A stretch of DNA of 9,942 bases from positions 1 through 9,942 of the forward strand of contig JABDLH010000164.1 of assembly GCA_013003145.1 (NCBI GenBank), given 5' to 3'. Below the pieces are notes generated by a model, which worked only from the letters and a program-made list of their open reading frames with translations, was not told where the DNA came from and searched no databases. Position 1 is the stretch's first letter. Every line of letters begins with the position of its first letter. The DNA is from Flavobacteriaceae bacterium (GTDB lineage: Bacteria; Bacteroidota; Bacteroidia; Flavobacteriales; Flavobacteriaceae). Positions 1 to 7,636 of this stretch are shown in pieces. The position numbers were made by a program, and so were the translations under genes.

Positions 1-1
1 C

Positions 2-766
2 AGTAGGACCACTTCCAAACACGGGGCCGTAGTTGAAGGGCCCGTCATGGAGATTCCCGGTTTAGAGCGCAGCAGACAATTAAGGGTTTACCTGCCCCCG
101 GGATACGAAAGTTCTGAAGATCGATACCCTGTTCTTTATATGCAAGACGCACAGAATCTGTTTGATGAGCGTACGGCCTATGCAGGAGAATGGCGTGTGG
201 ATGAGATACTTGATTCCCTCGCCCTGGAAACGGGACTTCGCCTGATCGTGGTGGGGATAGATAATGGTGGACAGGAACGCATCCACGAGATGAACCCGTT
301 TGAACATCCTGAATACGGTTTAGGGAAAGGGGAAGAATTTGTCGAGTTTATTGCAGATTTTGTAAAACCACAGATAGACAGCTTATACAGGACCATGCCA
401 GAACGTGAGCATACCGGGATCATGGGAAGTTCACTTGGTGGACTTATTTCGCATTACGCTATCCTGCAATACCACGACAGGTTTGGGAAAGCCGGTTTAT
501 TCTCTCCCTCCTACTGGTTCGGGGAACGAATCTATGAATTGACCGAGGAAGATCCATTTCCCGGGGACAGCAAAATATTTATGCTTGTTGGTGAAAAAGA
601 AGATGATATGGTCGAAGGCGCAGAAAGAATGTACGAACTATTGTTAGAGGCCGGCCACCCGGACGAAAACCTGGTCCTGGAAATTGATCCACAGGGGGAG
701 CATAACGAAAACTTTTGGGGTAAGCATTTCGGAAAAGCCGTTCAATGGCTCTATGGAGATCAGTAG
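2..766 (+). CDS. Alpha/beta-hydrolase esterase, enterochelin-esterase-like (5' partial)
   Basis: Putative serine esterase of the esterase D / Fes-like family. Numbered from the ATG at 47, the protein shows the family's N-terminal strand signature RVYLPPGYE (13-21), then YPVLYMQDAQNLFD (27-40), and a nucleophile elbow G-S-S-L-G-G (127-132) with Ser129 as the probable nucleophile. A C-terminal G-E-H-N motif supplies the probable catalytic His219; the acid is less certain (acidic cluster 183-187). The frame is open without a stop from base 2, and the 15 codons before the ATG read like the family's usual lead-in to the IPGLxR strand. The true start is therefore probably to the left of the window, and the ATG at 47 is probably internal. 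No signal peptide is visible in what is present, so location is unknown. The substrate cannot be told: relatives hydrolyse ferric-siderophore, feruloyl or simple acyl esters. The VOC gene follows after 36 bases on the same strand. Confidence 0.85.
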   Translation, partial: SRTTSKHGAVVEGPVMEIPGLERSRQLRVYLPPGYESSEDRYPVLYMQDAQNLFDERTAYAGEWRVDEILDSLALETGLRLIVVGIDNGGQERIHEMNPFEHPEYGLGKGEEFVEFIADFVKPQIDSLYRTMPEREHTGIMGSSLGGLISHYAILQYHDRFGKAGLFSPSYWFGERIYELTEEDPFPGDSKIFMLVGEKEDDMVEGAERMYELLLEAGHPDENLVLEIDPQGEHNENFWGKHFGKAVQWLYGDQ

Positions 767-802
767 CGAAAAGGCAGACCTGCCCCTAATAAACAATAGG
801 CC

Positions 803-1207
803 ATGGACGATTCAAAATTGGCTTTTAAAGCATTGACTACAATTCTGGTAGTATCAGATTTGCAGCGCTCCAAGTCCTTTTACGTAGATATATTAGGAGC
901 TAGTCTTTTCCGTGAATACGGGGGAAATTCCGCAGTACTGGAATTTCTCGGGAACTGGATCCTCCTGGTCACCCCGGGCGGTCCTACAGAAGATAAACCC
1001 GGAACCTATTTCACTACTCCCGCTAAACCCGAAAATGTCAGTCATTGTTTCACCTTAAGGGTGGACAACTGCCAAAAATCCTACGAAATCTTAAAATCCA
1101 ATGGGGCTGAATTCCTGACCCCGCCACTAGACCGAGGTTCGGAAACGCGTTGTTTTTTCCGCGACCCCGATGGCCATCTTTTTGAGATCAGCGAATTCCG
1201 CAAATAA
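803..1207 (+). CDS. VOC-family (glyoxalase/bleomycin-resistance fold) protein
   Basis: A 134-residue cytoplasmic protein with the paired beta-alpha-beta-beta-beta modules of the vicinal oxygen chelate superfamily. The first module has VVSDLQRSKSFYVDILG (16-32), the standard strand-helix opening. The second ends in RDPDGHLFEISE (120-131), the standard closing strand, with Glu128 as the conserved metal-ligand position. His81 is a second candidate ligand. Thr12 sits where many metal-dependent members have His, so metal binding may be altered. Members include glyoxalase I, extradiol dioxygenases and antibiotic-binding proteins; the sequence does not tell which activity applies. The ATG at 803 is preceded by an in-frame stop at 797-799, which supports this start. 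It may be transcribed with the esterase upstream, but a shared pathway is only a guess. Confidence 0.85.
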   Translation: MDDSKLAFKALTTILVVSDLQRSKSFYVDILGASLFREYGGNSAVLEFLGNWILLVTPGGPTEDKPGTYFTTPAKPENVSHCFTLRVDNCQKSYEILKSNGAEFLTPPLDRGSETRCFFRDPDGHLFEISEFRK

Positions 1208-1237
1208 CCCGGAAATTTTTCTATTTCCCAATTATTA

Positions 1238-1264
1238 ATTCTTCATTTATTTAAGAATATTTTT
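1238..1264 (+). terminator. Weak candidate terminator after the VOC gene
   Basis: ATTCTT (1238-1243) pairs with AAGAAT (1253-1258) around a 9-base loop and is followed by a T-rich run (1260-1264). The stem is short and A/T-rich, so this is only a candidate. A second weak stem (GGAAAT/ATTTCC, 1211-1229) lies just upstream. Either could separate the VOC gene from the protease gene. Confidence 0.3.
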
Positions 1265-1283
1265 AACACTATAACGATTTCGC

Positions 1284-1314
1284 TTTAACATTTCGCTGCG
1301 TTTTTCTATATTCA
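1284..1314 (+). promoter_or_regulatory. Candidate promoter for the S8 protease gene
   Basis: The 160-base gap 1208-1367 must hold the protease promoter if the gene is transcribed alone. TATATTCA (1307-1314) partly matches the Bacteroidota -7 element TAnnTTTG. A TTT trinucleotide about 20 bases upstream (1284-1286) could stand for the -33 TTTG. The fit is loose, and A/T-rich sequence gives such matches by chance. It would give a leader of roughly 45 bases before the ATG at 1368. Confidence 0.22.
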
Positions 1315-1367
1315 CTGCCGTTCATTAAAATGATGGACTCAATAACCAAATTCTAAATTTTAATTTT

Positions 1368-2594
1368 ATGAAGATTAAAACCACATTCCCCCGACTGGCT
1401 GCTTGTGCCTTTCTGGCAGCATTAACATCTTGCGAAAATTCCGGTGACAAGGTCATGGATGATCTGCAGGAGCAGAATGCCTTATTGGTGCAGGAGAATT
1501 ATCAGGTGATTCCTGATCAATATGTTGTAACCTTTAAAACAGGAACGCTAAACAAGCCTACTGCTGCAAAAGGAGCACAGGAATATTCAAAAGTAACTGC
1601 AACAAGCAAGGATGAGATTCTTAGCAAGTTTAATAACACTGGGATTACTTCCGAACAATTAAAATCAGTTTACGCCTTCACGGTTGAAGGCTTTTCAGCT
1701 GTCCTTAACAAGTCACAGCTCGCAACATTAAAGGAGGACAACCGGGTACAATCTATTGAACAGGACTACCTTGTAGTACTGGCCCCGCCACCGGGGAAAG
1801 GTCCCGGAGGAAATGGAGGAGGCGGTGCCGAGGAAATTCCATACGGAATTACCCGTGTAGGCGGCGGTGCTACCTATACAGGATCCGGAGTGGCCTATAT
1901 CCTCGATACCGGCATAGACCTGGACCATGAAGATCTGAATGTAGATGCCTCTCTTGGTTTTAATGCCTTTACCACTGGTAAAGACGGTAAAAACCTAGAT
2001 GACGGTAACGGGCATGGCACACATGTAGCAGGAACCGTAGCCGCAATTGATAACGAAGTAGGTGTTGTTGGCGTTGCCGCCGGTGCAACCGTGGTTCCGG
2101 TGAAAGTTCTGGACAGCAGGGGCAGTGGATCTTACTCCGGGGTAATACAAGGAGTAGATTTTGTAGGTGCCAACGGATCTAACGGTGATGTCGCCAACAT
2201 GAGCCTGGGTGGACCGGTTTCTCAAGCTTTAGATGCCGCTGTCATTGCTGCTTCTTCATCAGTGAAATTTGCACTCGCTGCAGGGAATGAATCTGATGAC
2301 GCAGACAATCACTCGCCTGCCCGAGCCAATGGAAATAACATCTATACCGTATCGGCCATGGACAGCAATGATGATTTTGCATATTTCTCTAATTTTGGAG
2401 CTGATGTAGATAATTGCGCCCCTGGTGTAGCTATTAAGTCTACCTGGAAAGGTGGTGGCTATAATACCATCAATGGTACCTCAATGGCTTCCCCGCATGT
2501 ATGTGGAATTTTACTTTGGGGCAATGTAGCCACCAGTGGATATGTTAATAACGATCCCGATGGTAACCCGGACCCTATTGCACACGTGCAGTAA
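1368..2594 (+). CDS. S8 (subtilisin) family serine protease, lipoprotein with I9-type propeptide
   Basis: Secreted endopeptidase of 408 residues. The signal peptide ends in the lipobox L-T-S-C, giving lipidated Cys22, so the protein is predicted to be anchored in the envelope. Residues about 50-136 look like an inhibitor I9 propeptide (YVVTFKTG at 52-59; VQSIEQDYLV at 127-136), which normally folds and inhibits the enzyme until removed. A Pro/Gly-rich linker (140-153) follows. The catalytic domain has the full triad: Asp180 in LDTGID, His216 in GHGTHVAG and Ser372 in GTSMASPH, with oxyanion-hole Asn307 in AAGNES. The protein ends about 36 residues after the catalytic Ser. I see no type IX secretion C-terminal domain, which agrees with lipid anchoring rather than T9SS release. 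The leader before the ATG is A/T-rich, as usual for this phylum. The gene appears to be a single-gene unit closed by the terminator at 2617-2644. Confidence 0.95.
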   Translation: MKIKTTFPRLAACAFLAALTSCENSGDKVMDDLQEQNALLVQENYQVIPDQYVVTFKTGTLNKPTAAKGAQEYSKVTATSKDEILSKFNNTGITSEQLKSVYAFTVEGFSAVLNKSQLATLKEDNRVQSIEQDYLVVLAPPPGKGPGGNGGGGAEEIPYGITRVGGGATYTGSGVAYILDTGIDLDHEDLNVDASLGFNAFTTGKDGKNLDDGNGHGTHVAGTVAAIDNEVGVVGVAAGATVVPVKVLDSRGSGSYSGVIQGVDFVGANGSNGDVANMSLGGPVSQALDAAVIAASSSVKFALAAGNESDDADNHSPARANGNNIYTVSAMDSNDDFAYFSNFGADVDNCAPGVAIKSTWKGGGYNTINGTSMASPHVCGILLWGNVATSGYVNNDPDGNPDPIAHVQ

Positions 2595-2616
2595 TCCTCC
2601 AAATTAAAATCAATCT

Positions 2617-2644
2617 AAAAGCCACCAATAAGGTGGCTTTTTTT
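2617..2644 (+). terminator. Strong intrinsic terminator after the protease gene
   Basis: GCCACC (2621-2626) pairs perfectly with GGTGGC (2632-2637) around the loop AATAA. AAAA before the stem can pair with the first T residues, and seven T follow (2638-2644). It lies 23 bases after the protease stop codon and separates it from the prolyl isomerase operon. Confidence 0.92.
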
Positions 2645-2690
2645 GTGTTTCAAACAGCATCTTTACCGCTCAAAAGTTCGAATCGCCAGA

Positions 2691-2715
2691 TGTTATAACT
2701 TTATAGTTATTTTAG
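2691..2715 (+). promoter_or_regulatory. Candidate promoter for the four-gene run
   Basis: The terminator at 2644 means the downstream run needs its own promoter in 2645-2735. TATTTTAG (2708-2715) is close to the Bacteroidota -7 element TAnnTTTG and would start a transcript with a leader of about 15 bases. No convincing -33 TTTG lies at the right distance, so the position is tentative even though a promoter somewhere in this gap is expected. Confidence 0.25.
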
Positions 2716-2735
2716 ATGTCTAAACTCAACCACCT

Positions 2736-3590
2736 ATGCGTATACCTTTGTCCTATATAATTCTTTGTTTATTCCTGGCTATTGGCTGCAAGGAAAATAA
2801 AAAAGCCGGGGAACCCATTGCTAAAGATATCGAGATAGTCACGACAAAAGGATCTATCATCCTCCGGCTATATGATGAAACCCCGTTGCACCGCGACAAT
2901 TTTATTAAGCTGGTAAATGATGATTTTTATGACAGCATCCTTTTTCACCGGGTCATTGAGAATTTTGTCATACAGGCAGGAGACCCGGAAAGTAAAAATG
3001 CAGCCGCTAATGATTCCCTGGGTGAAGTAGATTTACCCTATACCGTCCCGGCAGAATTTCACCCGGATATCTATCACAAAAGGGGAGCGCTTGGAATGGC
3101 ACGTAACAATACACCTTCCAGGGCCTCGAGCTCTACCCAATTCTATATTGTACAGGGAAAGATCTACAATGACAGTTTGCTAAAAATTGCAGAAGACAGG
3201 ATTAATAGTCGCCTCGCCTTTAACCAGGTCGTTAATGATCCTGCGAATAAAGAATTATCCGATACCTGGGCTGGACTGGAAGCTGATAAGTCTTCTCCTC
3301 AGAAACTTGCAGAGGTCATGGTTCAATTAGATTCCCTGGCACTTATTGCTAAAGAATCCATGAAGCGGTATTCCATTCCTGAAGACCAATGGAAAATGTA
3401 CACCACAGAAGGAGGTGCTGCACATTTAGATCAAAGTTACTCTGTATTTGGAGAAGTCGTCAGCGGGATGGAGATCGTCGATCGTATCGCCGGGGTTGAA
3501 ACCAACCCTATGGACAGACCCTTGGAAAATGTACGCATCAAAGAAGTGCGATTGATCGATCGTAAAGACTATACTGCATTGGATGAGTAA
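2736..3590 (+). CDS. Cyclophilin-type peptidyl-prolyl cis-trans isomerase, lipoprotein
   Basis: Catalyses proline cis-trans isomerisation during folding of exported proteins. The 284-residue protein starts with a lipoprotein signal ending A-I-G-C (Cys18), so it should sit in the envelope facing the periplasm. The cyclophilin core starts near residue 31 (EIVTTKGSIILRLY). It has the active-site run FHRVIENFVIQAGDP (70-84), whose Arg72, Phe77 and Gln80 correspond to Arg55, Phe60 and Gln63 of human cyclophilin A. GALGMAR (117-123) and STQFYIVQ (133-140) follow. About 85 charged, mostly helix-like residues (roughly 142-226) are inserted before the last part, HLDQSYSVFGEVVSGMEIV (230-248). At the cyclophilin A Trp121 position there is His230, and at His126 there is Tyr235. 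It is the first gene of the run; its last 8 bases overlap the next gene. Function as a PPIase is firm; clients are unknown. Confidence 0.93.
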   Translation: MRIPLSYIILCLFLAIGCKENKKAGEPIAKDIEIVTTKGSIILRLYDETPLHRDNFIKLVNDDFYDSILFHRVIENFVIQAGDPESKNAAANDSLGEVDLPYTVPAEFHPDIYHKRGALGMARNNTPSRASSSTQFYIVQGKIYNDSLLKIAEDRINSRLAFNQVVNDPANKELSDTWAGLEADKSSPQKLAEVMVQLDSLALIAKESMKRYSIPEDQWKMYTTEGGAAHLDQSYSVFGEVVSGMEIVDRIAGVETNPMDRPLENVRIKEVRLIDRKDYTALDE

Positions 3591-4437
3591 GACCATTGTA
3601 TTTACCGTATCGCTCTGCTTGCTCGCTCACTTTGTTTTTTCTCAGGACCGTGCCTACCAGCTTTTTACGTCAAAAGGAAAAAAGACGACTTTTAGGAAAA
3701 TGACTAAAAGCCTGGAAGAAAAGGATATCATTCTTTTTGGAGAACTGCACGACAATCCAATTGCCCATTGGCTGCAATTAGAGCTCGCCAAACAACTGCA
3801 CAATTCTAATCCCCTGCTGCTCGGGGCAGAAATGATAGAAACAGACAATCAGCAGGCATTGAATGCCTACTTGGACGGGCGCATAGATCAAAAAGGTCTG
3901 GACAGCCTTGCCAGGCTCTGGTCCAATTATAAAACGGATTATGCTCCCCTGGTCAATTTTGCCCGGGAAAACAAGCTGCCTTTTATCGGCACCAATATCC
4001 CGAGGCGGTATGCCAGCATGGTTTACAGAACCGGCTTCGCGGCGCTGGACACCCTGTCTCCTGCAGAGAAAAAATGGATCGCACCCCTGCCCATCCCCTT
4101 TGATCCTTCCCTGACAAAATACCAGGAGATACTCCGGATGATGGGAGATCACGGAAGCCCGGAATTGGTTATGGCGCAGGCAATCAAGGACGCTACAATG
4201 GCACACTCCATACTGGAGAATTATAAAGAGGGTTACCTGTTTCTACACTTTAACGGTTCTTTTCATTCAGACGATTACCAGGGTATCCTCTGGTACTTAA
4301 AACAGCAGCGTCCAAAATTAAAATATGCGACCATCGCCACAGTATCCCAGGACGATCTCCGGGAACTTCAGGAAGAATACAAAGGAAGGGCCGACTATAT
4401 TTTATGCGTTGACAGCGATATGACCACCACCTACTAA
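3583..4437 (+). CDS. ChaN-like putative haem-binding protein (Cofac_haem_bdg domain)
   Basis: An exported 284-residue protein of the ChaN family. Known members, such as Campylobacter ChaN, bind haem and are linked to iron uptake; the exact role is poorly defined. The N-terminus is a Sec signal peptide with hydrophobic core about 5-19 and likely cleavage just after S20 or Q21; no lipobox is visible. Family features in order are DIILFGELHDNPIAHW (48-63), LLLGAEMIETD (78-88), YAPLVNFARENKLPFIGTN (120-138), the Q-A-I-K-D-A-T-M-A helix (199-207) and HFNGSFHSDDYQG (222-234), the conserved C-terminal motif. The length fits the family. The ATG lies inside the end of the isomerase gene (8-base overlap), which implies translational coupling. 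Haem binding is from the family and is not shown by a unique motif here. Confidence 0.87.
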   Translation: MSKTIVFTVSLCLLAHFVFSQDRAYQLFTSKGKKTTFRKMTKSLEEKDIILFGELHDNPIAHWLQLELAKQLHNSNPLLLGAEMIETDNQQALNAYLDGRIDQKGLDSLARLWSNYKTDYAPLVNFARENKLPFIGTNIPRRYASMVYRTGFAALDTLSPAEKKWIAPLPIPFDPSLTKYQEILRMMGDHGSPELVMAQAIKDATMAHSILENYKEGYLFLHFNGSFHSDDYQGILWYLKQQRPKLKYATIATVSQDDLRELQEEYKGRADYILCVDSDMTTTY

Positions 4438-4458
4438 TTCCGTAACTTAGAAGTGACC

Positions 4459-5898
4459 ATGAAGTTAACTATCCATGTACCTGTAATGAAGATATATCCT
4501 TCCCTTTTATTTTTCAGCCTTATCCTGATCACCCTATCCTGCAATACGGATCCTGTGAAAACCGCAGATCTAATATTACTGAACTCGACCGTTATTCACG
4601 TAGATAGCGCAAAGACCATTCCCGGGCAGTTTATCGCCATCAATGGTCGGAATATCCTGGAGGTTGGACCCATGGCAGAAGCCGCAGACTGGAAAGCAAA
4701 AGAATCCCGTGATCTCCAGGGCGCCTTTGTCATGCCGGGATTATGGGATAACCATGTGCATTTCAGGGGTGGGGATTCCCTCCTTAAAGAGAACCAGGAC
4801 CTCCTCCCCCTTTTCCTCGCTTACGGTATAACCACCGTTCGCGATGCAGGAGGAGATATTACCCCTGCCGTGCTTCAATGGCAACAAGACATCACCCAGG
4901 GGGAACTGCCAGGACCGCGGATCTTCAGTTCAGGGCCAAAACTGGATGGGGACCAACCGGCCTGGCCCGGTTCTATTGTGGTTACTTCTTCTTCTGAAGT
5001 GAGCGCTGCACTAGACTCTATAAATGTGATCGGCGCTGATTACGTTAAAATGTATGATGGCAACCTCAGCCCGGAAAATTATTACGAGATCATCAGGCAG
5101 GCAGAGGAGCGTGGCATGAAAACCACTGGCCACATGCCAATGCAGGCCAACTTATTAGACGCTGTCGCTTTGGGACTAGACGGAACGGAACACCTGTATT
5201 ATGTTCTAAAGGCCTGCTCCCCGAAAGCAGATAGTCTTACAGCCCTTGACCTGGGCTATGGAATGGTCACAACGCTGGTAGACACCTACAATGCGGAGCT
5301 CGCAGAAAAAGTTTATAAAACATTGGCTGAAAATGAAGTATATGTAACCCCGACCAATTACATAGGACATATCCTCGCTAACGTCCTGGATGAGGATCAT
5401 AGCAAGGACAGCCTTTTGCAATATGTTGGGCCCGGAATTCAGAAAACCTATGAAGGCCGGGTTAAAAGCGCAGAAAGAGCAAGGGCATCAGGTAATTCAA
5501 TGCGCTCTAAAACAGAAGGTCAGTTTATGTCCATGATCAAACCCATGCACCAGGCCGGCATCCCGCTGCTTGCAGGTTCTGATAGCGGAGCCTTTAATTC
5601 ATATGTCTATCCTGGGGAATCGCTCTGGGGAGAGCTACAGTTTATGGTCAAGGCCGGGCTTACTCCGGCAGAAGCCCTGGCCACATCCGTGATCAATGGC
5701 CCCCGGTTCTTTGACATTACCTCGGCCTATGGAAGCGTCGCTCCGGGCAAAAGGGCAGACCTCCTAATCCTGGAGGAAAATCCACTGGAAGATATAGATC
5801 ACCTGGCATCCATGGAGATCATCATAGCCGGGGGAGCCGTTTATGATCAAAAGCAATTGGATCAATTATTAAAATCGATAAAGAATAATCCCCAGTAG
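4459..5898 (+). CDS. Metal-dependent amidohydrolase, lipoprotein (imidazolonepropionase/prolidase-like)
   Basis: Amidohydrolase-superfamily enzyme cleaving C-N bonds. Numbered from ATG 4459, metal-binding residues are all present: H99-V-H101 in the first strand, Lys197 (VKMYDG) as the probable carboxylated bridging lysine, His225 (TTGHM), His245 (EHLYY) and Asp375 (AGSDSG). The small beta-sandwich domain is formed by residues about 36-93 and the C-terminus (PGKRADLLIL at 429-438). This layout matches the imidazolonepropionase-related group that also includes Xaa-Pro and Xaa-Arg dipeptidases; the substrate is not determinable. The signal peptide ends T-L-S-C, giving lipidated Cys28. Three starts are possible: GTG 4453, ATG 4459 and ATG 4486. 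The last gives the shortest, cleanest lipoprotein signal (MKIYPSLLF...) and is a real alternative. I prefer 4459 for its AGAAG at 4449-4453 and closer spacing to the previous gene (21 bases). Confidence 0.92.
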   Translation: MKLTIHVPVMKIYPSLLFFSLILITLSCNTDPVKTADLILLNSTVIHVDSAKTIPGQFIAINGRNILEVGPMAEAADWKAKESRDLQGAFVMPGLWDNHVHFRGGDSLLKENQDLLPLFLAYGITTVRDAGGDITPAVLQWQQDITQGELPGPRIFSSGPKLDGDQPAWPGSIVVTSSSEVSAALDSINVIGADYVKMYDGNLSPENYYEIIRQAEERGMKTTGHMPMQANLLDAVALGLDGTEHLYYVLKACSPKADSLTALDLGYGMVTTLVDTYNAELAEKVYKTLAENEVYVTPTNYIGHILANVLDEDHSKDSLLQYVGPGIQKTYEGRVKSAERARASGNSMRSKTEGQFMSMIKPMHQAGIPLLAGSDSGAFNSYVYPGESLWGELQFMVKAGLTPAEALATSVINGPRFFDITSAYGSVAPGKRADLLILEENPLEDIDHLASMEIIIAGGAVYDQKQLDQLLKSIKNNPQ

Positions 5899-5911
5899 TT
5901 AAATACTCCCT

Positions 5912-7636
5912 ATGAAATATTTACTATTCACGCTTTCCTTATTGTGTTCCTTAGTATGTACTAAGGTTCAGGCCCAATCAGCACCAGGAAATACTGAGCC
6001 GGTAACAGAAATGTACCAGCTGGCCACGGAATTACAGGCAGACATGGGCAGCCTTCGTCGCTTTTATGCCATTGAAAACAGCCCGGAACGCCGGGAACGT
6101 TTCCGGGCATTTTACCAGGACTACCTGCAAAAATTACAGCAACATCAGTTTGATGATCTTTCCAAAGGGGGACGGGTAGATTACCTGATGATCAAAAAAT
6201 TCCTGGACCAACAGCTTCGGGAGCTCAGCACCGAAAAGACAGAATACGAAAAGCTACAGCAGTGGATAACTCAGGGGGAAGAACTATACGCCATGGAGAA
6301 ACTGAGGCGAAGAGGAAAACGCCTGGACGGGCAGGAAGTAGCTGAAAAGCTCAATAAAATCACAAGGGATTATACGACTGCTTCTTCCCTCATAGAAATG
6401 GAAAAGCCTTTATTTACCCGCCAGCTGACAACCCGTTCTAAGGGAATTCTGGAGGGGCAACGAGCGGCTCTTCAAAGTGTGTACGAGTTTTACGAGGACT
6501 ACGATCCTCAATTTACCTGGTGGGTGACAAAACCTTACCAAGTCCTGGATAGCGTATTGTTGGAATATTCCGAAAAACTTGCAGCCCGGGTAGATCCCGC
6601 CACCCTTCCAAAAGATGACGGGAGTGGGATCATAGGAGACCCTATTGGCCGGGACGCAATCCTGCAGCAATTAGCCTTTGAGCTGATCCCTTATACACCG
6701 GAAGAATTGATTGCCATAGCCGAAAAAGAATTTGCCTGGTGTGATAAAGAATTATTAAAAGCCTCTCGGGACATGGGGTTTGGAGACGACTGGAAAGCCG
6801 CGCAGGAAAAAGTGAAACAAACCTATGTCCCGGTCGGTCAGCAACCTGAGGCCATGCTTGAATTATATGATCAGTCAATCGACTTCCTGAAAGAAAAAGA
6901 ACTACTTACCATTCCGCCATTGGCAGAAGAAACCTGGCGAATGACCATGCTTTCCCCTGAAAGGCAACTGATCGCTCCTTTTTTCCTCGGGGGCGAGGTG
7001 TTGCAGATCGCCTACCCTACTGATGCGATGAACCACGAGGATAAATTGATGAGCATGCGGGGTAACAATCCCCATTTTAACAGGTCTACCGTTCACCACG
7101 AACTCATCGCCGGGCATCACTTACAGGGTTTTATGAATAATCGTCATAAACCCTACCGTTTTTACCGGACACCCTTCTGGACCGAAGGTTGGGCTCTTTA
7201 CTGGGAACTCTTATTATGGGACATGAACTTCCCGCGATCTCCAGAAGATCGTATAGGAATGCTGTTCTGGAGAATGCACCGATGTGCCAGGATAATTTTC
7301 TCTTTGAATTATCACCTCGGGAACTGGACCCCACAGCAATGTATAGACTACCTGGTAGAAAGAGTAGGCCACGAGAGAGCCAACGCAGCAGGGGAAGTCA
7401 GGCGCTCCTTTACCGGGGGATACGGCCCTTTATACCAGATCGCATATATGATAGGGGGGTTACAGTTTTACGCCCTGAAAGAAGAAATGGTCGATAGCGG
7501 TAAAATGACTTACAGAGAATTCCACGATGCCGTGATAAGGGAGAACAGCATGCCGGTAGAAATGGTCCGTGCCTTACTTAGTGAAGAAGACTTGGACAAG
7601 GATTTTTCCTCAGAATGGCGGTTCTATGATAATTAG
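5912..7636 (+). CDS. DUF885 family protein, putative exported metallohydrolase
   Basis: A 574-residue DUF885 protein, typical in length for the family. A Sec signal peptide (hydrophobic core about 3-16) ends near V-Q-A-Q, so the protein should be periplasmic or secreted without a lipid anchor. The diagnostic motif VHHELIAGHHLQ (394-405) is the family's version of a zinc site, with His396, Glu397 and His402. It is followed by FWTEGWALYWE (422-432), in which Glu425 is the likely third ligand. Many relatives have Pro-Gly-His-His where this one has Ala-Gly-His-His. The middle (about 30-390) is largely helical and charged, as in relatives. DUF885 proteins resemble gluzincin peptidases, but few have been tested, so peptidase activity is an inference. 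It is the last gene of the four-gene run, 13 bases after the amidohydrolase stop. Pairing with that enzyme suggests peptide or amide breakdown in the envelope. Confidence 0.92.
   Translation: MKYLLFTLSLLCSLVCTKVQAQSAPGNTEPVTEMYQLATELQADMGSLRRFYAIENSPERRERFRAFYQDYLQKLQQHQFDDLSKGGRVDYLMIKKFLDQQLRELSTEKTEYEKLQQWITQGEELYAMEKLRRRGKRLDGQEVAEKLNKITRDYTTASSLIEMEKPLFTRQLTTRSKGILEGQRAALQSVYEFYEDYDPQFTWWVTKPYQVLDSVLLEYSEKLAARVDPATLPKDDGSGIIGDPIGRDAILQQLAFELIPYTPEELIAIAEKEFAWCDKELLKASRDMGFGDDWKAAQEKVKQTYVPVGQQPEAMLELYDQSIDFLKEKELLTIPPLAEETWRMTMLSPERQLIAPFFLGGEVLQIAYPTDAMNHEDKLMSMRGNNPHFNRSTVHHELIAGHHLQGFMNNRHKPYRFYRTPFWTEGWALYWELLLWDMNFPRSPEDRIGMLFWRMHRCARIIFSLNYHLGNWTPQQCIDYLVERVGHERANAAGEVRRSFTGGYGPLYQIAYMIGGLQFYALKEEMVDSGKMTYREFHDAVIRENSMPVEMVRALLSEEDLDKDFSSEWRFYDN

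Noticed and set aside
2671..2689. GTTCGAATC, a match to the tRNA T-loop consensus, in the gap before the prolyl isomerase gene
   Set aside because: The flanking bases (AAAAG and CGCCA) do not form a T-stem, and there is no acceptor stem, anticodon arm or CCA end, so it is not a tRNA or a clear tRNA remnant.
3778..4206. A 142-codon open frame on the - strand inside the ChaN-like gene
   Set aside because: It lies wholly opposite a gene with clear family motifs, its product is Cys/His-rich in the way of antisense translations, and it has no recognisable domain.
4409..4450. TTGACA at 4409-4414 with TAACTTAG at 4443-4450 as an internal promoter
   Set aside because: The spacing (about 28 bases between elements) is too long for either a sigma-70-like or a Bacteroidota promoter; TTGACA is also inside the ChaN-like coding sequence.
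7189..7497. A 102-codon + strand frame inside the DUF885 gene
   Set aside because: It overlaps the conserved C-terminal part of DUF885 in another frame and its product is an Arg/Pro-rich sequence with no domain.
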